Source: Larix sibirica (taxonomy: Eukaryota; Streptophyta; Pinopsida; Pinales; Pinaceae). Taken from it: a stretch of 19,529 bases of DNA. Shown here in pieces: positions 1 through 9,540 of the stretch (within the stretch, counting starts at the first letter, position 1; each line of letters starts with the position of its first letter). Location of the stretch: the NCBI GenBank assembly GCA_004151065.3, contig NWUY0300008656.1, positions 45,564 through 65,092 of the forward strand. The letters are read 5' to 3'. The notes under the pieces were generated by a model, which searched no databases, had not been told where the DNA came from, and saw only the letters and a program-made list of their open reading frames with translations. A program made the translations under genes and the position numbers.

Positions 1-337
1 TATAAGTAAAGGATCCCCACTCTATTGTAAGCGTTGTCTTCTTCTTATCTTCTTCTATTATCTATACCAAATGATATCCTAAGAAGGAATACGTAAAAGA
101 GTAAGACTCATTCCCAACTACTTGATCTAGGACCTCATCGCTAAAGGGTGTCAGAAAGAGATCATGAACACATGTGGAATTTAGGCTCCGATAATCGACA
201 TTGACTCGGATCTCCTCAGTGTCCTTCTTTCTCTTAATCACAATAATACTGATCCAATTGGACTCATCCACGGGANAGGAACCACATACCGCATATTTAC
301 AATATTTACACATTAAGCCAATAATTACAAGGGTCAA
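1..337 (-). pseudogene. Ty3/gypsy reverse transcriptase fragment (partial, broken)
   Basis: Read on the minus strand, this is the N-terminal half of a Ty3/gypsy retrotransposon reverse transcriptase, the enzyme that copies element RNA into DNA. Visible landmarks are a P-V-D-E-S-N-W-I-S segment near 280-250, an I-R-V-N-V-D-Y-R-S-L-N block near 220-180, a C-V-H-D...P-F-S-D-E-V-L block, and S-F-L-G-Y-H near 75-62. An in-frame stop follows this last block, after which the same frame continues with acidic and lysine-rich residues and an E-W-G-S-F motif to the window edge at position 1. The catalytic YxDD box would lie beyond the edge and cannot be seen. An ambiguous base at 276 gives an unknown residue. 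The stop and the lack of adjoining gag or protease mark it as a relic. It differs from the RT of the plus-strand element at 12240-12750, so it is a different family. Confidence 0.85.
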
Positions 338-779
338 AATTGGGGTATTACATTTATGGTAGTATGAGATCGAATTGCATATGTGTCATTTGTGGTTACA
401 TGCAATAATGTAGATAAATAGGTCAAATAATGTAATGAAGATAAAGGGAAAGATAAACTATTTATTGATCAAACAATAGTGCAGGTAAAGTGATGCAATT
501 GAAATACCAACATGATAGGGAAAATAAGGAAGAGAAAAATCAAGCATTGGAAGGAAATTGAATGATCCTATGTACCACTTGATTATGCAATAAATGCCTT
601 ATCTATAAAAATGAAATGGCGCTTAAAATGATTGTAGAGCAAAGATAGATATAGTCATACCACACACACTTAATCACATGAGAGACATGATGCAAAGTGA
701 CATCCTTAAAGCAACATTAAAAGACAACGAAGTCACTTTTATGGAAGGTACTTATCTAAAATATCTTGAATAAGTGTGG
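338..779. other. gene-free AT-rich stretch
   Basis: No coding region, RNA gene or clear repeat is visible. On the minus strand, TGTAATACCCC occurs at about 341-351, just upstream of the RT fragment. TG-starting strings of this kind resemble the first bases of many plant Ty3/gypsy LTRs, but no matching LTR end or second copy is seen here. Confidence 0.5.
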
Positions 780-1200
780 CAAGATCCTTTCCTTGAGGGG
801 GAGGGATGGGATGTATCCTATCCTAAGGAAGGGCATGGATAAGACTCAAGAGTATCATTATTGGTAGGGGAGAGTCTCATTGTCTTGGAGAGAGAATGAA
901 TGAGAGGTACCATACCCCGAGGAAAGGGTGATACTCTCTTTGCCTTGATGAAGGCAAGGATAAGAGACAACATGTCTCAAGGAAGAATGGGACAAGAGTC
1001 ACCTTTCCATGAGGAGTCTCCCTACCAACCTATGGAAGGTAGGGTAAGATCCTAGTAAGAGGAACCCTACTCTAAAAGGGGTAGGGATGAGAGGTACCTT
1101 TCACCAAGAAGGGTTGGGTAAGAAGCACCTTGCTTCGAGGGATGCTAGGGAGGAAAGGTACCTTGCCCCAAGGAGGGAAGGTACATGAGAGACTCCCTAC
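780..1200. repeat. degenerate tandem array, unit about 31-33 bp
   Basis: The stretch is made of loosely repeated units built around GGTACCTTGCCCCAAGGAGGG followed by GGATAAGA-like purine-rich sequence. The clearest consecutive units start near 1091 (GGTACCTTTCACCAAGAAGGG), 1124 (GCACCTTGCTTCGAGGG) and 1157 (GGTACCTTGCCCCAAGGAGGG). Earlier units are more diverged and interrupted. Many units contain a short self-complementary core (CCTTGCCCCAAGG or AGGTACCT) that could form small hairpins. There is no open reading frame of note. This looks like a minisatellite-like segment of a decayed element's non-coding part, although its origin is unknown. Confidence 0.6.
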
Positions 1201-1913
1201 ACCATGTGTTCAAGGATTTATTTATTTATTTTGACATATTTATCAAGGTTTAAAGCATTAGTGAAGAGGTAAAATGGTCATTGATCCATAAGTTCACATT
1301 TGAGGCATGAATAACTTGTCTACATATATTAGAGAAAGGTCATGTTGGATTCTTGGTCATTTTATTTTATGTTAAATCAGGTATCAAATTCTAATTAAAC
1401 TGTGTTTGATTGATATAAAGGTCATTGAAAGTGAGGCATGAATTCTATGCAAGTGAGAGACAATGCTTCAATGTGGACAATAAAGTGTTGACCCTAGATT
1501 TCAATTCATTTGGAAGGATCAAGTAGAATGATAGGAAGCCAAGTGTTTTAAAATTGTGGATGTGAACTCATATTGCCTTAGCCATGGTTTGAGTTTGGAT
1601 GGCTAAAGGTTGAATGCAAACCTTGGATATGATCAATGTATTATGTGAGGTTGAATTTTGCATAAGAATGTCATAGTTATGCGCATGCACATACATACAT
1701 AAAATGTTGTACATTAATATTGAAATTCAAGATATAAGCATTGGAATATCAATTCATAATATGAAAATTCAGATAAACATTACCATAATTCAATATTGAC
1801 ACATTTGGAATCAAAATTTGCAATTTTAGATTAGAGTTGACATTTTTAGTAATGTAATTCACACTTTTGGTCCAATTGAAACTCACACTCCCATACATGT
1901 TGGGAATCTCATA
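1201..1913. other. gene-free AT-rich stretch
   Basis: Neither strand shows a coding region, and I see no RNA gene. The sequence is AT-rich with scattered short similarities to the array that follows, such as TCACAC followed by TTTTGG near 1859. It is probably old repeat debris. Confidence 0.5.
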
Positions 1914-2016
1914 TTCACACATTCGGATTTGATATTCACACTTTTAAATCCAATTGACATTTGGGAACCCAATATTCACACTTTCAAATCCTATATCCAC
2001 ACATTCGCATTCTATA
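1914..2016. repeat. short tandem array, 21-bp unit
   Basis: Units of the form TTCACAC-W-TTC-NN-AT-YY-NATA start at 1914, 1935, 1975 and 1996. Three of them are 21 bp and one is expanded to 40 bp by an inserted CAATTGACATTTGGGAAC-like segment. More diverged units may extend the array upstream to about 1859. It has no coding potential. Confidence 0.65.
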
Positions 2017-2399
2017 TGTTAGGTGAAGAGACCAAATTTAATGAAATGGGCATCAAGTAACCTCAACAAAGAATAGTTTGATAAGAAGGGTTGATTAATT
2101 ATATATGAAGGCAGGCAAGGTTGCAAGTTGTCATTAACCTTGTTAAGATAGGAAGGTACTCATTGATGTTAGTTTAGTCAATCAAGGAATTTTCCATCGA
2201 TAGAGGAAGTACTCATAGATGTAGGCATAGGCTATGGCGGTTCATCAATGATGACATGGGATTCCATTGACCGCAACATAAATACAATTTTTTATGTCAA
2301 TGACACACATGAAATCAATGTCCACCCTAAATTTTCCAATCAATGATGATCAATTTATGCAAGTTGATTGAGGTCTTATCAATTGTTACATCAAGAGTA
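2017..2399. other. gene-free stretch
   Basis: No gene or clear element is visible. Short imperfect similarities recur, for example TACTCATTGATGTTAG near 2157 and TACTCATAGATGTAGG near 2209, suggesting more decayed tandem structure. Confidence 0.45.
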
Positions 2400-2680
2400 T
2401 TATGATCCTTAACCCTTAACTTGAATCACAAACAAGATATTATAAATTTTAAAAGATTCGTTCAATATCAAAATCGTTAAGGTAGGGAAACACCATGCAA
2501 TGATCGTTTTATGGAAAGAATCCACTCTTATTCCTTGTTATGATCCTTAATCCTTAACTTGAATCACAAACAAGATATCAGAAATGATGAAAACTTCATT
2601 CAATATCAAAACCTTTAAGGTAGTGCATCACTGCAAAATAATCCATTTATTGAAGGAAACCATTCGTGTTCACTTGCCTC
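2400..2680. repeat. tandem duplication, 138-bp period
   Basis: The block starting TTATGATCCTTAACCCTTAAC at about 2399 is repeated from about 2537 with the same order of landmarks: CTTGAATCACAAACAAGATAT, then TTCAATATCAAAA, then TTAAGGTAG, then the CAATGATCGTTTTAT / CAAAATAATCCATTTAT pair. The copies differ by scattered substitutions, so the duplication is not recent. It is non-coding. Confidence 0.75.
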
Positions 2681-3056
2681 TTAAGTTAAGGGGATCTCTC
2701 AATGAACTAATGTTAGGGTCCTACCCTAAACTCCATACTTTAGGTTACATAGGAGCTGGTTAATTTATGTATGCAACCATATTCTTTGAATAAGGCTCAT
2801 TAGATAGTAGTGAGTAATTATTTAATGTAAAAGGGTCATCTTTATTAGTCGATGCTAAAGTAGGGAGTATGCTTTTCATTTGCAAGTCCAAGAACTTTGA
2901 CTCTGTCCTAGTTTTGTTTCTTGCTATACTTTTTTATAAAGTTTCCCAGTGTTATTAAAAAACAACTTATTAACTTAAAGTTTTTGAAAACTAAAAATAA
3001 ATATCAAATTTTTTAAATTTCACTTAGTCCATTTTTGGGTAGGTCAAAAGCAATTG
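2681..3056. other. gene-free AT-rich stretch
   Basis: No coding region, RNA gene or repeat can be supported here on either strand. Confidence 0.5.
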
Positions 3057-3355
3057 TTTATGGGACATAAATATTTTATAATATAAATTTATTAAAAAAA
3101 ACTTTTAATTTGTAATTTTTTAGAAGTACCATGTGGCAACTTTCATGTTCTATTTTAAAGTTTTGTTTACTAAAAAGAAAATTATTGCCACTTACTAAGT
3201 CATGTTTATGGGACATAAATATTTTATAATGTAAATTTATTAAAAAAAAACTTTTAATTTGTAATTTTTTTAGAAGTACCATGTGGCAACTTTCATGTGC
3301 CATTTTAAAGTTTTGTTTATTAAAAAAGGAAATTATGGCCACTTCTAAGTGATGT
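3057..3355. repeat. tandem duplication, about 148-bp period
   Basis: Copy one (about 3057-3204) and copy two (about 3205-3355) share GTTTATGGGACATAAATATT, a long AT-rich middle with a poly-A run, GAAGTACCATGTGGCAACTT and the GCCACTT tail. Differences are few substitutions plus one-base changes in homopolymers. A minus-strand reading frame across it encodes the same peptide twice (a K-Q-N-F-K-x-x-H-E-S-C-H-M-V-L-L-K block), but this simply mirrors the DNA duplication and no protein family is recognisable. Confidence 0.85.
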
Positions 3356-3779
3356 TTTGATTTTGAAGTGACCAATTCTTTATACATGTCGAAGGTGTTG
3401 ATAACACATATTAATTCAATATGGTAGAAATCCAATAGCATAGCTATCATCAAGCTGATATATAAATGGAGCAATTATAGTTGTAATATGATCAAATTCT
3501 CTTATTAGTATCTTCAAACATGATAAACCATTCAAAAATACATTCACTTGAGATTTCCAATAAGAGTTACAACTAGTGACAAATATTCAAATGATTCTCA
3601 GCTATAACAAGTTAGTAGATCCATTTAATGGACTTAAAGAATTATCAAAAATATATTAATTGTAGAAAATCCAAAAGTGTGAGGAAGTTGTGTTTTGAGA
3701 GAAATGTATAATCAAAGGTCCAAGGTAAAATTAGTGGAACGATCCTTGAAAAATTATTGAAATGTAAATGGATCGAAGC
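3356..3779. other. gene-free stretch downstream of the LINE
   Basis: This lies past the 3' end of the LINE coding region, read on the minus strand. It may include the LINE 3' untranslated part, but no terminal poly-A tail (a poly-T run on the plus strand) or target-site repeat could be located, so the LINE 3' boundary stays undefined. Confidence 0.45.
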
Positions 3780-4110
3780 TAGGGATAACCTTGCTTTGGA
3801 ACATCTATCAACTTCTTTGTTCAACTCCCAATAAACACGTGTAAATTAAACATGGGAGAAGTGAGAAGAGACATCCCTTATATGTAGAGATAGTGAATGA
3901 AAGGGTTATATCTTGGACCAAATGCTCACTTCACATCCATTTGATGACTAGATTTGGGTCCCCAAAAAGTTTAAGTGAAGTAATTTCCTTTGAAATAACC
4001 AACTTAACAAGTTCACGAAGTGCTAGAAATTTTGTTTTAATGTAAGTGCTCTGCACCACATTGACACTAAATTCGAAGAAGTGTGAGTCACGTAAATAGA
4101 GTGCACCACC
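3780..4110 (-). pseudogene. LINE RNase H domain (broken)
   Basis: RNase H would remove RNA from the RNA:DNA hybrid during element replication. On the minus strand, a G-G-A-L-Y-L-R-D-S-H-F-F-E-F-S block begins at 4110. It is followed by a helix ending L-A-L-R-E-L-V-K-L, then F-G-D-P-N-L-V-I-K-W-M at about 3978-3946, which matches the family's G-D-S-x-L-V-I-x-W motif and keeps its aspartate. A stop follows at once, and after a frameshift the terminal V-Y-W-E-L-N-K-E-V-D-R-C-S-K block appears near 3835-3790, matching the usual H-x-x-R-E-x-N-x-x-A-D-x-L-S-K ending but with the key His changed. Catalytic Glu in the helix also appears to be lost. The domain is identifiable but inactive. Confidence 0.75.
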
Positions 4111-4439
4111 GACACCATGGAGTGAATCTTCTCCTTAGCAAGCACTATAAAAGAAACACCAAAGTTGTTGTCTATCTACAACCAACTCCCCAACAACCCA
4201 AACTTCTAAAACAATACCTTAAGTTGTGAAAAACTGAGCAATTGAGCAAATTTGAGAAAAAATTGGAAGGTTTGCATATGTCGATCTTAAAAAATAATAG
4301 AATTGAAAGCAAGTTAGATACCCCATAGAGTTAGGAAAGGAATTTCTCTAAAATTCTTCAGATCTTGTTGACTAAACCATAATCCTAGTCCTTCTTCCAC
4401 AGAACTGCACTACCATATGAATTTATTACTAACCCAACT

Positions 4440-5153
4440 GCAAATGTATTTCCAAACTTGCAAAGAGAAAGGACATCTAGTAAACAAGTGGGTAACTATG
4501 TCCTCCTTTGCTTTACATATCATATAAATACTTGGCCTACAATGCCCTTTCTTCTAGAGAAAATACCAAGTTGAAACTTTATTCATAAGAGATAACCACA
4601 TGAAAATATTTGTTTTAATGGGAGAGTGCACTCTTTAGATATTTTTCCACCACCAATAGAACTCACCCATGATCGTTTCCACAACAACCTCAGATCCTAG
4701 CTTTGCGGAATAATAGCCACCCTCCTTGTTCATGTTCCAGATTAAATCATCAACCTCGTACTTCAAACAAACATGAACACGATTCACAGAGGAAGTGAAA
4801 GTTGTCCAAATGATAACAAACTCACCCACTAGAACCAATTGGTTTGCATTCACCCAATCCTAGTGCCAAATGTCTATATGAACAACATCTGCAATTTGAT
4901 TTAATGTACAGTATCCCATACCATGAAGATGTTGAATTACATTTGTAGGCAGAAGAACTAAATTGCCACACACCATTATAGCATCCTTACCAAATCTCAC
5001 ATGATATCCATCCCCCACTTTCCAACCCAAGTGATTGCCTACAAGTGGGAAATCCAAGACCAAATCTTTCCAATAAATAGATACATTTGTTAAAATTTTT
5101 GCAAGAGCCCAAATCCAATACACAAGAGAGTCTTGGGTGATGTATTTATGCAT
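4440..5153 (-). pseudogene. LINE ORF2 C-terminal region with zf-RVT zinc domain
   Basis: Two open stretches (5153-4860 and 4853-4635) and the sequence after them encode the region following the LINE polymerase. Landmarks are W-K-V-G-D-G-Y-H-V-R-F-G-K-D near 5025-4985, D-D-L-I-W-N...Y-Y-S-A-K-L-G near 4750-4700, W-W-W-K-N-I near 4655-4635, then after a stop F-M-W-L-S-L-M-N-K-V. A C-K-A-K-E-D...T-H-L-F-T-R-C-P-F zinc-binding pattern follows at about 4520-4465, ending with Q-V-W-K. This is the zf-RVT domain typical of plant LINE reverse transcriptases. Stops sit between the segments. Confidence 0.8.
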
Positions 5154-5263
5154 GATGACCCACTGCCATAGGCCCTCCTTAGAAATTAAGTTCCATAAGC
5201 TTTTTGTAGCAAGGACCTTGATAAATAATGTTTCAAACCTAAACCACCTTCATGTTTGGGTTC

Positions 5264-6300
5264 TTAGAGGAGCTTCCAACGAGCTAGATGGAAACCAACC
5301 TTGTCCTGTTTGGCCTGCCATAGAAATTCAAAGCATAATCTTCTTATTTTATCCAAGAGTCCTTGGGACAATGGGCCAACAATATCTTTTAGACATGGAT
5401 TGCTTCTAATACGACTTTGATGAGAGTCAGTCGTCCTACCTAGGACAATAAAAAATGACATCAAAGATGAATATGATGCTCTATCTTACCAATCAACCAA
5501 CTTAAATCCTTGATACCATAACCTAAAGGCTTCAAGATAAATCCTAAGTACTTCAAATACTCTTGTAACTCTATTATATGAAACAAGAGAATTTGAAGTA
5601 CTCTGATTATCTCAGTGTCCCTCGTGCCATTGAACTAATAGAGGATTTATGATAGTTTATCTCTATGCCTGAAGCTATGCAAAAGAGATGTAGAATTTAT
5701 TTGTATACCTTTGCTTCCCGAATCGATTCATGACAAAAAGGAAGAACATTGTCTATGAATAGAATATGAGTAACATATTCCAAACCCCTGACCTGGATCC
5801 TATAAATGTTTACGTCCATCTTCATTGCTAAAATAAATCGACTCAAACCTTTAGCCAATAAGAGGAATAAGTAAGGTGTCAATGGGAACCCTTGGCATAC
5901 TCCTCTCGTGGGCTTGAAAAATGAGGATACTACACCATTAATCAAAACAACAAATGGCATTGACTTGACACAACCCATGATCTAGTTTACAACCTAAAGA
6001 TTGAACCCAATGTGGATCAACATCATTGTCAAATACAACCAACAAGTGAAATCATAGGCTTTAGATAAGTCAAGTTTCCTAACTACTGTTGATATCTTCC
6101 TCTATTTGTTAGTATAAATTGTATTTTGAGCTATACCCATCGCGTCATGAATGAACCTTCCTTCTAGTAACCTGAATTGTTTGGATTAAATAACCATTGA
6201 TAGAAAAAAATTTAATCACGCAACCAAAACCTTTTAAATGATATTATAAATGCAATCGCAAAGGGAAATCAGGCGATAGTCCCTGGAATTTTCCACCTTA
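5264..6300 (-). pseudogene. LINE reverse transcriptase domain (broken)
   Basis: This is the polymerase of the LINE, which copies the element RNA at a nicked target. On the minus strand, fingers-type blocks come first: S-L-C-D-C-I-Y-N-I-I-K-K-V near 6260-6220, E-G-R-F-I-H-D-A-M near 6160-6130, and K-L-D-L-S-K-A-Y-D near 6075-6050, which keeps the first catalytic Asp. Then I-M-G-C-V-K-S-M-P-F and L-I-N-G...S-F-F-K-P-T-R-G-V-C-Q-G at 5980-5880 and P-Y-L-F-L-L near 5865 follow. The catalytic box reads F-I-D-N at about 5750 where active elements have F-A-D-D or similar, so the second Asp of the pair is lost. The thumb region shows K-I-R-R-L-C-F-E-F-L-W and G-F-H-L-A-R-W-K-L-L at 5350-5264. Several stops break the frame. 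Confidence 0.85.
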
Positions 6301-6883
6301 TCAACCGTTGGGATCAATCTATGAAGTTTGTGTTGAATGGACCCAACACCATTTTAGTTCTACGAAGTTCTTCTACCCCCCCTAATAAGATCGTTGTCAA
6401 GAAGCCCAAAATATTCAGTGAAGAAATTTGTGGTTCATCCAATGTTCTTGAGCCCCCAATGTTGCTAGGTCCTCATATCCATGTACAACCTTACCATCTT
6501 CGTCCTGGAAATCCCAAATGGTATTCTAGCTATGTTTTTGCATCACCATATGATGACAAAAAATCATTTTTTTGTCTCAAAGTTATAACCAAATGGAGTG
6601 ACTCTTAATTCACCATTCCACTTCATGGTCCAAAAGTATTTTCTTTTGCGAGATTTAAGGCCTTTAAGTCTCCCTGCTTCCACTTTTGAAAAAACACCCC
6701 AAGTCGTTGTGGTTGTAAAGGAGATCGATTTTTTCCTAGACTTCCTTCAATACTCTATCTTTGTTTATGTGTCTTGCCACAACCCACTCCACTACTTTTT
6801 CCTTCACCATTTTGAGTGAGGCCATAATTGTTCACTTGCAAAAAGAGGAGCATGTTTGTTATAAGACTACCAAGTATCAAATA

Positions 6884-7675
6884 CTAACTACCGAAAATAT
6901 TCCTTTGCAATCCACCTTGAATTGAATTTAAATGGGGTGGATAGATTCTTGTCCCTAAGATCAAACTAAAGGATAATGGGGCCATGATCCGAAATACCAC
7001 TTGTACCCACCCAAGTGCAAATCCTAGCCACTGACCAAATAATTCTAAAAACATGTCGAGTTGTTTTGAGACATTATACTTACCCTTTCTATTATTCCTC
7101 CAAGTGGGTTTTATTGTAGCAAGTTCCACACCAATTAGGATGAGAGATTCAACTTTGTGAAAAAAATATCGTCCCAGTCTATCAACCCTATTAGTATCTC
7201 CCCATATCTCATCCTTGTCAATAGTAAAGTTCAAATCACCTCCAATGATGATTCCTTAGACATCACCCACAAATTAAAATCTCATCCTATAAATCTTGTC
7301 GACTACCATATGGACCATAGACATTCATAACTGAAAGGAATCGGCCTAGTCCTTTGCTAGTTAATTCTATGTTGAGTCCTAAAAAAATAGCATACGAGTT
7401 GTTTAGTATAAAGGAAGAAGTCCACCCTATAATGAGGCCCTCGAAGTGACTAGAAGAATCAATAACTATGAAATCCCAATTAGAAAGAAGTTTCCTAATA
7501 CCACCTATACGAGAGTCTCCCCCTCCACTTGTTTCCTATAATAATAGAATATGCATCTTCTCTTTCTCCACTAACCTACATAGGGCTAATCTTTTATTAA
7601 GACTACCCATATCCCTAATATTTAATGACATAATGATCATTACGACACCCTGTTGTGGTGACCATTTTCTTTAAG
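6884..7675 (-). pseudogene. LINE APE-type endonuclease domain (broken)
   Basis: The endonuclease nicks target DNA so that the 3' OH primes reverse transcription. On the minus strand it starts near 7640 with M-S-L-N-I-R-D-M-G-S-L-N-K-R, the family's S-x-N-x-R-G-L-G start. L-L-L-stop-E-T follows, where functional copies have Q-E-T, then S-N-W-D-F-I and L-I-I-G-W. G-G-D-L-N-F near 7238-7220 is the conserved G-D-F-N motif. Then W-G-D-T-N-R-V-D-R-L-G-R-Y-F and I-K-P-T-W-R-N-N-R-K-G near 7100 match the C-terminal part, and the S-D-H-x-P-I motif appears as I-M-A-P-L-S in a shifted frame. Stops and frameshifts make it inactive. Confidence 0.82.
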
Positions 7676-8490
7676 AACTCCTGATATCAACATTTGTTTT
7701 CCTTGTTGTGCTTTAAATCGAGCCTTCTCCTGAGCCAATTGTAGGTAGGACTTCCTCCCCACCCAACAAGAAGATGAGTACTTAATCTCATTTGTTCCCA
7801 GAATGCTCAACATACCCTTAACATTTCCAGGTGTCTTCGAGAGGGGCCTTAAATGGTAATGACCCCCTCCACATCCAGAGAAGGAGTCCACTCCCTCCTA
7901 CCTCTGGAAACCCCAAATCCCTCACTTCATGTGTATCATAATTATTATGAGAACCAAAATAAGACTCCCATGCTAATTCATTGTCTAAAGGAGAACTTGA
8001 AGCAGGTTTTCTTAACGAGAACCAAACACCTTTACCCTTTCTCCCTCTATATATTTTCATACCTTCAACCAAGGTTGGCTAGACCACTGGAGATTCTAAA
8101 GGGGGCTCTACTAAATTAATAGGACATAGAGAGGAAGACTTACAAAATTCTACATCCCCCAAGAAAAATCTCCAATCTTTGACTAATGTCCACCTTCAAC
8201 AATCTTCCCCAAATCAGTTGTGGACCTATTTAGAGCCGAATACTCTGATATTCTTGATTGGGAATGACATCCACAGGTACAATATGTCCCAATGGATCAT
8301 CCATAAGTGCCTCAGTCACTAGTTCATTCAAATTTCCCATCAATCCCTTAGGATTTTTCACAGCAGGATTTAGTGCAAGAGTACTTGAAGGCCTTGGATT
8401 GTCCTTAGAAAGAGAAGCACCATTGGTTTTAACCCCACCATTCACAATGCTTATTTACTCTCTCAATTTCTTTATTTCATGGGACTAGCC
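7640..8490 (-). pseudogene. LINE ORF1 C-terminal remnant
   Basis: Three overlapping minus-strand reading frames (8445-8230, 8072-7818, 7891-7640) together look like the tail of a plant LINE ORF1, which encodes the RNA-binding protein of the ribonucleoprotein particle. Recognisable pieces are G-M-K-I-Y-R-G-R-K-G-K-G-V-W-F-S-L-R-K near 8060-8000 and G-R-K-S-Y-L-Q-L-A-Q-E-K-A-R near 7765-7720. The first part is poorly conserved and family assignment rests mostly on its place directly before the endonuclease. No CCHC knuckle is visible. The start of ORF1 is missing because the LTR element begins at 8495. Confidence 0.6.
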
Positions 8491-8494
8491 TCTT

Positions 8495-8828
8495 TGTGAC
8501 ATATTCAATTGTTAAATAAGGCCCACTAGTTAGTTGGTACTCATTAATTATGGGTCCACAAGTAGCCAGGGTCTTGCTATTAAGAATCTATTTAAAGAGC
8601 TAGGAGGTTATGGAATGTTTGTAAAGTACTTTTGTATTGAAAATTTTTCTCAACTAAAAGGTCGCCCCACATCAACAGGCAAGTGAACGTTGTTTTCTTT
8701 CATTTGATTATCATAATATAAAGGTATATTTCACATTATCTCATTTCAATTGTCTCTTGTATATGATTTTCTTCATTTATAATCTTTGTATACCTAGTTT
8801 ATGTTCCAAGTTTAATGGTTAAGGAACA
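8495..8828 (+). repeat. probable 5' LTR
   Basis: The segment begins TGTGACATATTC and ends AACA, giving TG...CA termini, and lies just upstream of the primer binding site. A TATA-like TATTTAAA sits at 8589-8596, reasonable for the LTR promoter. The LINE reading frame on the opposite strand stops right before it. The 3' partner LTR is not visible, so the left border rests on the TG and the end of LINE homology. The right border is uncertain by a few bases. Confidence 0.6.
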
Positions 8829-8835
8829 CTAAAAG

Positions 8836-8847
8836 TGGTATCATAGA
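8836..8847 (+). promoter_or_regulatory. primer binding site, initiator-Met tRNA type
   Basis: TGGTATCA followed by TAGA matches the first eight bases of TGGTATCAGAGC, the usual plant primer binding site complementary to the 3' end of initiator methionine tRNA. It lies seven bases after the proposed LTR end. Minus-strand DNA synthesis of the element would have been primed here. Confidence 0.75.
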
Positions 8848-9507
8848 TCTTTCTTGGGCACATAGTGAAGGAATTTTTTATTTTTTATTTTACTTTTCAC
8901 ATGTTTTTCAAGGGAAGAAAAGAGCATGGTGGAATTCATATCCATTTCTCAATCTTTCTATGAAAAATATAAAGAATACAACCATAGTATCGAGTTCCTT
9001 TGAAAAATAACTAAGTTTAGAAGAAGAAAATCATCCAAATCAGACTTGAGAGGTGGAGTTATTGTTGAATTAAATCAATGGTTTTAGGGTTTTCCCAATG
9101 ACAATGGTGTGGATCACAAATCAAATATATTTTGATAGAGTGCTAAGATTTTAGTGAAACTAGCACCAATAGATGTAGATTGAATGCGACATTTCATAAC
9201 TGGGGTCATAATAGAGATTTTGATTATTATTGTGGGAGTTGTGTTCATTTCAAATTTGTCACCTCAAAACCCTAGCCACATCAAGGGTCTCCATTGAAAA
9301 GTAAGATATTCCAACCCAATATTATAGAAATGACTTTTATAAGGCTAAAAATGTGTTTCTACATATTTAAATAACACAAATATCTATAAGTCAATGAGTA
9401 AACCTACAGTTGGGGAGGAATAGACACATAAAATATAGGTGGATTCAACTCATTGGACAATCTTGTAACCTATGTTGGTACCCTTTCAAGTAGTATTGCA
9501 TCATACA

Positions 9508-9540
<33 letters not shown>

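Larger units (their letters stand above)
3780..8490 (-). mobile_element. L1-like plant LINE retrotransposon, decayed, with RNase H
   Basis: A non-LTR retrotransposon runs on the minus strand. From high to low coordinates it shows an ORF1 tail (8490-7690), APE-type endonuclease (7675-6890), reverse transcriptase (about 6300-5260), zf-RVT domain (about 4860-4440) and RNase H (4110-3780). This order is that of plant L1-clade LINEs that have acquired an RNase H. Each domain is interrupted by stops and frameshifts, so no intact ORF remains and the copy cannot be autonomous. Its 5' side ends abruptly where the plus-strand LTR element begins at 8495; the 3' end is not defined. The sub-domains are listed separately. 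Confidence 0.88.

Noticed and set aside
780-1200. Possible CRISPR array
   Set aside because: The units are degenerate and directly abutting without unique spacers, and the context is a plant nuclear genome.
3076-3474. 132-codon minus-strand open frame with a duplicated peptide
   Set aside because: The duplication is at the DNA level and the sequence is AT-rich with homopolymer-coded Lys and Phe runs, so it is not a gene.
6321-6819. Two plus-strand open frames
   Set aside because: They are antisense to the LINE linker between endonuclease and polymerase, with no family resemblance.
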